Source: JAFGHJ01 sp964606065 (GTDB lineage: Bacteria > Hydrothermota > UBA3072). From it: a DNA stretch of 19,836 bases. The notes beneath the pieces are model-generated. The model worked only from the letters and a program-made list of their open reading frames with translations, was not told the origin of the DNA and did not search any database. Below, piece by piece: positions 1-5,302 of the stretch (position 1 is its first letter; each line of letters opens with the position of its first letter). The position numbers were made by a program, and so were the translations under genes. The DNA lies in assembly GCA_964606065.1 (NCBI GenBank), contig CAZSEX010000035.1:1-19836 (forward strand). The letters are read 5' to 3'.

Positions 1-152
1 TTATGAGACTTATAAAAAAATAGGCAATACTTGTAAAAACTTCGTTTTTAGTTAAATGGTCGAATCGTCAAATCGTTAATTGGTCACCCCATATCCCAAA
101 TTAATCTTAAAAAAAATTAAGAATAGAAGTCCTTTTGATTTTATTTCTTCTT
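1..152. repeat. Imperfect direct repeat, copy A (left of the toxin-antitoxin pair)
   Basis: This non-coding stretch matches 850-1010 in the same orientation. Shared exact blocks include AACTTCGTTTTTAGTTAA (near 38-55 and 891-908), ATCCCAAATTAATCT, and a 23-base block starting ATAGAAGTCCTTTTGATTTT (from 123 and from 981). Between the blocks there are substitutions and small indels. The copy may extend left beyond the window. No ORF, RNA gene or terminator is evident in it. Confidence 0.75.
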
Positions 153-194
153 TTTCGGGGGGCTCTTTAAATTAGAAAATAATTTCTATAAAAA

Positions 195-572
195 TTAAAG
201 GAAAATTAGATCTAAGCCCTTTGCCTTTTTGTAATCCGAATCCATTGTAACTATTTTCAATTTATAATACCTCGATACCAAACATTGATAAGCATCATCA
301 AAATCTAAGTTATATTCCTTTTTTATATCTCCAAGCTCTACGTAACGATTGATTGGCAAAGTAAGAACTTTGATTTTGGGCAATACGTCCTCGGCAAAAA
401 TCACAAAATCCTTTTCATTACCATATTTAAAAAGAATTACACCAATGGAATGTAAGGAAAAATCGGTAACATGGAGGTTTTCTATATTATCGGATAAGAA
501 CTTTTTGCATTCTGACTTCTTTCTTTGGTTGAGTAAAACCTCGAGAAAAATATTGGAATCTACTAAAAACAT
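195..572 (-). CDS. PIN-domain toxin, VapC-like ribonuclease
   Basis: The 125-residue product has the size and layout of a PIN-domain endoribonuclease, the toxin half of a type II toxin-antitoxin pair; such toxins cut RNA with bound Mg2+/Mn2+. Acidic residues seen in the usual places are D5 (in LVDSNIFLE), D92/D93 (in LDFDDAYQ) and D111/D113 (in TMDSDYKK). The second acidic position of the classical quartet is not obvious; the segment TDFSLHSIG (residues 36-44) seems to stand there, as in a PIN subfamily I recall with this motif. The ATG abuts the antitoxin stop codon directly (TAG-ATG), and an AAGG-type ribosome site lies inside the end of the antitoxin gene, so translation is probably coupled. 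Family call is confident; target RNA is unknown. Confidence 0.88.
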   Translation of the reverse strand: MFLVDSNIFLEVLLNQRKKSECKKFLSDNIENLHVTDFSLHSIGVILFKYGNEKDFVIFAEDVLPKIKVLTLPINRYVELGDIKKEYNLDFDDAYQCLVSRYYKLKIVTMDSDYKKAKGLDLIFL

Positions 573-785
573 CTACCTTAAATTCGAGGCTTTGTGCTGT
601 AATTCCACAGAAGTAAATTTATCCTTTAATTTCTCCAACGCTCCTTCCCAATTAAATTTGAATTTCTTTTTCCCGTTCCCAGCCTTTTTATATTTCTTCT
701 GAAGAAATTCTATATAATCTAAAATTTCTTTTTTGACATCATCGGGAAGTTCTTTTATTTTAACTTCTATTTCATTGTCCAACAT
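573..785 (-). CDS. DUF2281-type antitoxin of the PIN toxin
   Basis: A 70-residue protein beginning MLDNEIEVKIKELPDD. The frame is open upstream to 950, but this ATG is preceded five bases earlier by a perfect GGAGGT and is the only start giving a family-sized product. Residues about 5-33 form an amphipathic helix (ELPDDVKKEILDYIEFLQKK), as in DUF2281 antitoxins. The C-terminus FNWEGALEKLKDKFTSVELQ is the conserved toxin-binding end of that family, normally paired with PIN toxins. It is the first gene of a two-gene operon and probably blocks the toxin and represses its own promoter. DUF2281 proteins lack a clear large DNA-binding fold, so the autoregulation is inference. Confidence 0.85.
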   Translation of the reverse strand: MLDNEIEVKIKELPDDVKKEILDYIEFLQKKYKKAGNGKKKFKFNWEGALEKLKDKFTSVELQHKASNLR

Positions 786-790
786 TATTA

Positions 791-796
791 ACCTCC
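791..796 (-). promoter_or_regulatory. Ribosome binding site fixing the antitoxin start
   Basis: GGAGGT on the minus strand, five bases before the ATG at 785. It decides between this start and the longer open frame reaching 950. Confidence 0.8.
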
Positions 797-812
797 AATA
801 TAATGTTTTACT

Positions 813-841
813 AAAATAGCAACCGGATACATGTTTGTCAA
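813..841 (-). promoter_or_regulatory. Sigma-70-type promoter of the toxin-antitoxin operon
   Basis: On the minus strand TTGACA (841-836), a 17-base spacer, then TATTTT (818-813). Transcription would start near 806, about 20 bases before the antitoxin ATG. The -35 box lies just outside repeat copy B. The same TTGACA-17-TATTTT arrangement occurs before the GH35 gene. Confidence 0.7.
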
Positions 842-849
842 GCGATTGC

Positions 850-1010
850 TTATAAGACTCGGTTTTAAAAAACAGGTAATCCTTGTAAAAAACTTCGTTT
901 TTAGTTAAGTAGTAAAATAGTGAATTCGTTAATCGGTAGCCACCCAACATCCCAAATTAATCTCAAACAAAAAACCAAGCATAGAAGTCCTTTTGATTTT
1001 ATTCCTTCTT
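850..1010. repeat. Imperfect direct repeat, copy B (right of the toxin-antitoxin pair)
   Basis: Partner of 1-152, same orientation, starting TTATAAGACTCGG versus TTATGAGACTTA in copy A. It sits immediately upstream of the antitoxin promoter. The gap 951-1104 between the modules holds only this repeat and a short A+T-rich remainder; I see no gene there. Confidence 0.75.
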
Positions 1011-1104
1011 AAAATTAGCCGCGAAGGCTCTAAGACATAAAGTAAATTTTCTTGTTTTTTCCTGATTGAAATTTTTTCAATGAACGGTTATCAGTAAAAC
1101 ACCT

Positions 1105-2496
1105 TTACCTTATAGTAAACATTTTTTTTGTATCCGCGAAATCTCCTGTTCTTAATGTATAGAAATACATTCCGTTTACCAGATGAGATGCCTCGAATGT
1201 TACGGAATGCAAACCGGCAGAAAATTCTTTTTCCGCGAGTACGGCTACTTCTTGACCCAGAATGTTATAAACCTTTAGAGAAACAAAAGATTCTTCGGGA
1301 ATTTCAAAATCGATTCGCGTCGCTCGATTGAAAGGATTAGGATAATTTTGTTCTAATTTGTAATTAGCGGTTAAAGCGCTTACCGGTTCATCTATTCCGG
1401 AATCATCGAGATATTGAGCAAGCCACTCCAACGCGGGTCTCCAGGTACCGTCATCCCGTACAAGGAAACAGGTTCTCTGCCAAGTTCGACCTTCAAGATA
1501 TCCCCAGAGGGTTATTCCTTTTACGCCCGGATGTTCCCATAATATCGGAAAGATGCTTTCATACAGCTGCAATTGCAGGTCATCATCCGGCTCACCTGTA
1601 TCATCAATATTACCTAAATCCATTTCGGATATATAAATCGGCAACCCGGTAGCGGCAAGACTATCTAAATTATTTTTTAGAGTAGTCGTGTCTGTATTTT
1701 CTAATTCAAAGCGGTGCCCCTGGACACCGATACCATCTATTAGTCCCCTATCTTTCAGTAAATTAATAATTTGAAGATAATTCTTCGTGCTCGAGCTGCT
1801 ATTTATAATGCTATAATCATTAATCAGTAATTCAACGTAGGGTAAATATGTCCTTGCCAATTCGAATGATTGTATTACCCAATCCCAGCCGGTTTCTCCA
1901 TCGCCACCAAGGGCTTCACGATAGGAAGGCGGGGCATGCAAGGGTTCATTTACCACATCGATCATATCCATTTCGGGATATCTTTCCCCGACCATTTTAA
2001 TCCATGTTTCTATATAACTTATCTGTTCAGCCGAATCAAGACTGTTAATCCAGTACGGTTGTTGATTTCCCCAGATCAATGTGTGGTCTTTGAAAATTAA
2101 ATCGTTTTCCTTCGCGTAATTATAGGCAAAATCCAGCGCGCTCCAATTCCAATTAGATGTGTCTGACGAACCAGCTACTGAGCCCCATTTACCGGCATTT
2201 TCGGGTGTTAACTGAGTCCAATAACTTGCAAAAAAGGTATCCGTCATGGAACCATAACAACAACCCAAAAATTTACTTTGCCCTTCCGCTAATGGCGGTC
2301 CTTCATAAACAAAGATAACACCCGACGCATCCATTAACCCACCTTCAACATCCGAAGAATCAACGAGGTTCGTATTCGAACTTTCGAAATTACCGTTTGT
2401 TACGAATTGGGCAAACGTATTAACCGGCAACAAGCCAAAAAACAAAATTAAATAAAAAAAGAAAATTTTTGATAACTTATTACATTGGTTGATCAT
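1105..2496 (-). CDS. GH10 endo-1,4-beta-xylanase with T9SS sorting tail
   Basis: The 463-residue protein has a signal peptide (about residues 1-29, ending TFAQ), a GH10 catalytic domain (about 75-365) and a C-terminal T9SS type A sorting domain (about 378-463) opening with NYPNPFNRATRI and ending KKMFTIR. GH10 enzymes hydrolyse internal beta-1,4 bonds of xylan with retention. Visible signatures are QLTPENAGKWGSV (95-107), KDHTLIWGNQQP (136-147), the acid/base Glu184 in DVVNEPLH, and the nucleophile Glu291 in ISEMDLG. The start has GGAGGT seven bases upstream. Only about 45 residues separate signal and catalytic domain, so no complete carbohydrate-binding module precedes it, though the mature N-terminus (VTNGNFES) recalls the first strand of one. 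The tail predicts export to the cell surface or medium. It stands alone rather than in an operon. Confidence 0.94.
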   Translation of the reverse strand: MINQCNKLSKIFFFYLILFFGLLPVNTFAQFVTNGNFESSNTNLVDSSDVEGGLMDASGVIFVYEGPPLAEGQSKFLGCCYGSMTDTFFASYWTQLTPENAGKWGSVAGSSDTSNWNWSALDFAYNYAKENDLIFKDHTLIWGNQQPYWINSLDSAEQISYIETWIKMVGERYPEMDMIDVVNEPLHAPPSYREALGGDGETGWDWVIQSFELARTYLPYVELLINDYSIINSSSSTKNYLQIINLLKDRGLIDGIGVQGHRFELENTDTTTLKNNLDSLAATGLPIYISEMDLGNIDDTGEPDDDLQLQLYESIFPILWEHPGVKGITLWGYLEGRTWQRTCFLVRDDGTWRPALEWLAQYLDDSGIDEPVSALTANYKLEQNYPNPFNRATRIDFEIPEESFVSLKVYNILGQEVAVLAEKEFSAGLHSVTFEASHLVNGMYFYTLRTGDFADTKKMFTIR

Positions 2497-2525
2497 TTTG
2501 ACCTCCTGTTAGAATCAATTTTTTA

Positions 2526-2554
2526 ATACTATTATTTTTTTTAACATTTGTCAA
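2526..2554 (-). promoter_or_regulatory. Probable promoter of the xylanase gene
   Basis: Minus strand TTGACA (2554-2549), 17-base spacer, TAGTAT (2531-2526). The predicted start of transcription lies about 20-25 bases before the xylanase ATG, leaving just enough leader for the GGAGGT ribosome site. The -10 box is only a 4/6 match. Confidence 0.55.
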
Positions 2555-2760
2555 GCTCAAATGGGTATATATGGGGATAATGTTATATTAAAGGTAATAT
2601 GATAATTCAGGAATCTTAAGGACTAAAAATTAAATGAAAGAATATCTGAAAACTGTTTTACCCCAAAGATTTTCTGTGAGCCATACCGAATTTGAAGGCG
2701 GGAATAGGAATGTCTTGACTTTTTTCAATTGAATTATACTTATAAACAAAAATAATAAAA

Positions 2761-2767
2761 AGAGAGG
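2761..2767 (+). promoter_or_regulatory. Ribosome binding site supporting a TTG start
   Basis: AGAGAGG five bases before the TTG at 2773. It supports the TTG over the in-frame ATG at 2785, which would remove the first strand of the phosphatase fold. Confidence 0.7.
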
Positions 2768-2772
2768 TTTAC

Positions 2773-3345
2773 TTGCGGATAATAATGGTAAGACACGGGG
2801 AAACGATTGGAAATGCCGAAGGAATAATCCAGGGACATTTACCCGGACGACTTTCCCTGAAAGGTAAAGAACAGGTTAAAAAAGTCGCAAAAAAGTTACG
2901 GGATGAGGAAATTAATTATATTTACTCGAGTGATTTAGAAAGGGCAAAGGAAACCGCAAAAGAAATAATAAAATATCATCCCGGAGTTCCGGTCGAATAC
3001 TCTGAATTGCTTAGAGAAAGATACTATGGAGAACTCGAAGGCATGAATATAGAATATTATTCCGATAAAAAAGAAATAAAAGATATCGAGTCTGTCGAAG
3101 ATTTATATGAAAGAGCCGGGCGTTTCTATAGCTTTTTATTGAACAAGCACGAAAATGATTCTATACTACTAATAGGACATAGAGGAATCAATAAAGCTCT
3201 AATAGGAATTATAACCGGAAGTTCTTCAAAAGATTTTTCAACTATGGTAAAACTTGACAATACAAGCATAAGTGTTTTTCAAATAGATAACGATAGAAAC
3301 TTTAAAGTCGTTGCAGTGAATGATACACAGCATTTAAAAACTTAA
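2773..3345 (+). CDS. Histidine phosphatase (phosphoglycerate-mutase-like) family protein
   Basis: A 190-residue cytosolic protein of the histidine phosphatase superfamily, related to cofactor-dependent phosphoglycerate mutases and alpha-ribazole phosphatase (CobC). The phosphorylated His8 lies in the hallmark MVRHGET at residues 5-11. Arg57 follows in SSDLERAKET, Glu82 or a neighbour in LLRERYYGELEG is the likely acid, and the second His136 sits in LLIGHRG. The length of about 190 is that of broad-specificity phosphatases rather than true mutases (about 230-250), so dephosphorylation of a small phosphoester is more likely than a glycolytic role. Translation probably starts at TTG, required to keep the first beta strand. 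It is isolated; no cobalamin genes are nearby, so CobC function is not supported. Substrate unknown. Confidence 0.88.
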   Translation: MRIIMVRHGETIGNAEGIIQGHLPGRLSLKGKEQVKKVAKKLRDEEINYIYSSDLERAKETAKEIIKYHPGVPVEYSELLRERYYGELEGMNIEYYSDKKEIKDIESVEDLYERAGRFYSFLLNKHENDSILLIGHRGINKALIGIITGSSSKDFSTMVKLDNTSISVFQIDNDRNFKVVAVNDTQHLKT

Positions 3346-3521
3346 AAGTATAAGGGGACAGTTTTTCTCAGAAAAGTACCAGGGAGTTCGGTAAATTAGC
3401 TAAACATCTGTTTGTTTTTGGTTTTCTTTTGTTATTCATTCCAAAAACCGGTTCGTTTTTTCTTCTGTTCTTTTCCTGATTGATAACCGGTGACTGACGA
3501 CTAACGGCTCTATTTCCCGTA
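3346..3521. other. Intergenic stretch before the ferritin promoter
   Basis: Together with the promoter and leader this makes a gap of about 310 bases (3346-3654). It contains T-rich runs, GGGGACAG at 3354-3361 (a motif I associate with REP-type repeats, unproven here) and a weak A/T stem followed by T residues at 3443-3461. I see no gene in it on either strand. Confidence 0.5.
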
Positions 3522-3550
3522 TTGACAGAAATTGTTTTCTTTATTATAAT
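3522..3550 (+). promoter_or_regulatory. Consensus sigma-70 promoter upstream of the ferritin-like gene
   Basis: A perfect TTGACA (3522-3527), 17-base spacer and perfect TATAAT (3545-3550). Transcription would start near 3557, giving a leader of about 98 bases. The block GTATTGACAGAAATTG is identical to the one in the promoter at 11744-11771. The promoter is A+T-rich like the host DNA, unlike the gene it would drive. Confidence 0.75.
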
Positions 3551-3654
3551 TCTAATATAGAAATTAAGAGAATATATCGATAACATGTTGATTAATAAGA
3601 AATCACCGAGAAATGTTAAAATCAGTTTATAAGGCTTAATTAAGGAGGTAACTG

Positions 3655-4068
3655 ATGGCAAACCGTGAATTGACTGAAGGCCTGAATGAACAACTAAATC
3701 GTGAGGTAACAACCTTTCTTCGTTATATGCTCCAGGCAGCGTCAATCAAGGGGGCGCAGTATGACACCGTGCGACAGATGTACCTCGAGGAAGTAACCGA
3801 CGAGGTTAAACACGCACAGTATCTTGCAAACCAGATCGCGATGCTTGGCGCCAAACCGAAGTTGGAACCCAACCTGACCCCACCACCAGGCGATGTTCGT
3901 CAGATGCTGGAAAACGACGCCAAGGAAGAAGCGGTTGATGTGAAGAACTATGTCCGGCTGGCATCACTGGCGGAACAAGAGGGTCTGTTCGCCTTGAAGA
4001 TGAAAATGGAGGAACAGGCGGCAGACGAAGACGAGCATGGTCACGAGATGAGACGGCTGCTCGGCTGA
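3655..4068 (+). CDS. Ferritin-like di-iron protein (bacterioferritin-type, no haem ligand)
   Basis: A 137-residue, all-helical protein with a ferritin-like di-iron site; such proteins oxidise Fe2+ and store iron or remove peroxide in the cytosol. Ligand candidates are Glu17 (LNREVTTFLRY), Glu50 and His53 (TDEVKHAQYL), Glu91/Glu92 (DAKEEAVDVKNY) and an E-x-x-H at 125-128 or 127-130 (DEDEHGHEM). Their spacing follows bacterioferritin (E18, E51, H54, E94, E127, H130). The bacterioferritin haem ligand Met52 aligns with Val51, so haem binding is unlikely. It is shorter than bacterioferritin (about 155-160). The ribosome site AAGGAGG lies seven bases before the ATG. Base composition is strikingly different: sampled lines have 34/60 and 31/60 G+C against 18/60 in the preceding gene. 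An attC-like hairpin starts seven bases after the stop, so the gene looks horizontally acquired. Confidence 0.85.
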   Translation: MANRELTEGLNEQLNREVTTFLRYMLQAASIKGAQYDTVRQMYLEEVTDEVKHAQYLANQIAMLGAKPKLEPNLTPPPGDVRQMLENDAKEEAVDVKNYVRLASLAEQEGLFALKMKMEEQAADEDEHGHEMRRLLG

Positions 4069-4075
4069 GCGTGTC

Positions 4076-4136
4076 GTCTAACCGGCGAATGAGCCACGGC
4101 GCTTTCGCGCCGTAGCTCATTCGCCATTCGTTAGCC
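4076..4136. repeat. Long imperfect palindrome resembling an integron attC site
   Basis: The arms are GGCGAATGAGC (4084-4094) with GCTCATTCGCC (4115-4125), then, past a C/A mismatch, ACGGCGC (4096-4102) with GCGCCGT (4107-4113), closed by a TTTC loop. Outside lie GTCTAAC (4076-4082) and GTTAGCC (4130-4136), which pair at six of seven positions and are separated from the stem by unequal spacers of 1 and 4 bases. This matches the attC plan: a left RYYYAAC box (exact fit), a right GTTRRRY box (6/7), an unpaired spacer and a long stem with mismatch, starting directly after the stop codon of a cassette gene. No T-tract follows, so it is not a normal intrinsic terminator. No integrase is in the window. 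Confidence 0.55.
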
Positions 4137-4165
4137 AGATGAGGATATAAGGATATAGATATAAA

Positions 4166-4198
4166 GACGGTGATTGACACTGTGACATTAGCACCGTC
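4166..4198. repeat. Short inverted repeat downstream of the attC-like site
   Basis: GACGGTG (4166-4172) and CACCGTC (4192-4198) are perfect 7-base inverted arms with a 19-base loop. No T-run follows, so a terminator is not supported. It lies between the convergent ends of the ferritin gene and the PorV-like gene. Confidence 0.35.
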
Positions 4199-4306
4199 CC
4201 AGGATACCGATATAAAACAAAACAATGAAGGTTTTCAAAATCTAAATCTATTACTCCTCACAAAAAACGAGCCATAGCAAAATTAACCATGAATAGAACG
4301 CATCTT

Positions 4307-5290
4307 TTAAAACGAAAATCCGACAGAGGCTCTATTGACCATGTCATACAAATAATGCTTGCTGTATGAATAGTCGAGTTTAACGCCCGGCAAACCAATA
4401 CCAACTCCCACATTTAAATCTTCCGCGTAATAGTTGAATTTATAACCGGCTCGCAAAAAAATCATATTTTTATATGCGAACTCACCTCCCACATGATACT
4501 GTTCCTGCCAATCGCGAGGGTGTAACATATCCGCTCCAATGTTGAAAGAATAATCGGAATGCCCTCCAAAAAGATCCAGTATATCCATACCAACACCAAG
4601 AGCAAAGGTTAAAGGTAATTCAAAACCAATTCGTTCGTAAGTTACCCTGGGAGAGAAATTTCTGACAGACATTCCAAAAGCGAAGCTTTTGAAACCGGGG
4701 TAAAAAAGCAAACCAAAATCGTAAGACAGAGTGAAAATCTTGTTTTCTACAGTATCTACAACTCCCGCCACATTTCCCTCAAATAGATTCGATCCCAGAT
4801 GTTGAGAAACGTATTTTATCTGCCCGCCGACCGTAAACTTATCAGTAAATTCTCTGGCATAAGCGGCACCCGCACAAAATGCAGATACATCTACTAATCC
4901 AGTATTAACAAAGCCAGATGGAGCAAGAGAATCCACACGAGTACCGTAAATTTTACCATAATCAGGGGCTATTAGGCTAAAACCGAAATTTCCCCAAACT
5001 CCGGCATTAAAGGCAGCAGCCAGATAAAGATAATTAATATCGGCAATCCACTGCGTTCCACCAACAGCCAAATCAAAATTGGCATCGATTTTCCCAATAC
5101 CGGAAGGGTTATAAAAGAGAGCTGTGGCATCCTGTCCTAATACAGTAAATGCTTCTCCCATTCCACAAGCCCTGGCTCCCGCACCAACATCTAAAAATCC
5201 GCAACCTGTCTGGGCAACCTTATCCTGAGCGTAAGCATTAACCGAAAGAACAAATATTAATAGAGATATAAAAACAATAAATTTCTTCAT
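4307..5290 (-). CDS. PorV/PorQ-family outer-membrane beta-barrel protein
   Basis: A 327-residue protein with a signal peptide (about 1-21, ending NAYA) followed by the family hallmark: residues about 28-66 contain FLDVGAGARACGMGEAFT, then DATALFYNPSGIGKI. The rest alternates polar and hydrophobic residues as in a FadL-like barrel and ends in Phe (ASVGFSF), the usual last residue of barrel proteins. PorV and PorQ handle T9SS substrates at the outer membrane, PorV as a shuttle between translocon and attachment machinery. FCB genomes outside Bacteroidia often carry several paralogues, so this one may serve the exported protein encoded just upstream. It is the last gene of a three-gene operon; only 12 bases separate it from the preceding stop, and GGGGAGG precedes its ATG. 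No convincing terminator follows. Confidence 0.85.
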   Translation of the reverse strand: MKKFIVFISLLIFVLSVNAYAQDKVAQTGCGFLDVGAGARACGMGEAFTVLGQDATALFYNPSGIGKIDANFDLAVGGTQWIADINYLYLAAAFNAGVWGNFGFSLIAPDYGKIYGTRVDSLAPSGFVNTGLVDVSAFCAGAAYAREFTDKFTVGGQIKYVSQHLGSNLFEGNVAGVVDTVENKIFTLSYDFGLLFYPGFKSFAFGMSVRNFSPRVTYERIGFELPLTFALGVGMDILDLFGGHSDYSFNIGADMLHPRDWQEQYHVGGEFAYKNMIFLRAGYKFNYYAEDLNVGVGIGLPGVKLDYSYSKHYLYDMVNRASVGFSF

Positions 5291-5302
5291 CTTTCCTCCC
5301 CT

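Noticed and set aside
2634..2732. 32-residue plus-strand ORF (MKEYLKTVLPQRFSVSHTEF ...) before the phosphatase gene
   Set aside because: The AAGGA site is about 12 bases away, no family is recognisable, and the length is within chance; it could be a gene fragment but I cannot support it.
3443..3461. AAAAAC / GTTTTT stem followed by T, possible terminator
   Set aside because: The stem is six A+T-rich pairs in T-rich DNA and about 100 bases from the nearest stop; too weak to call.
3806..4225. 139-codon minus-strand frame opposite the ferritin-like gene
   Set aside because: It is antisense to a clear family protein, runs through the attC-like hairpin, and exists because the G+C-rich gene has few stops on its other strand.
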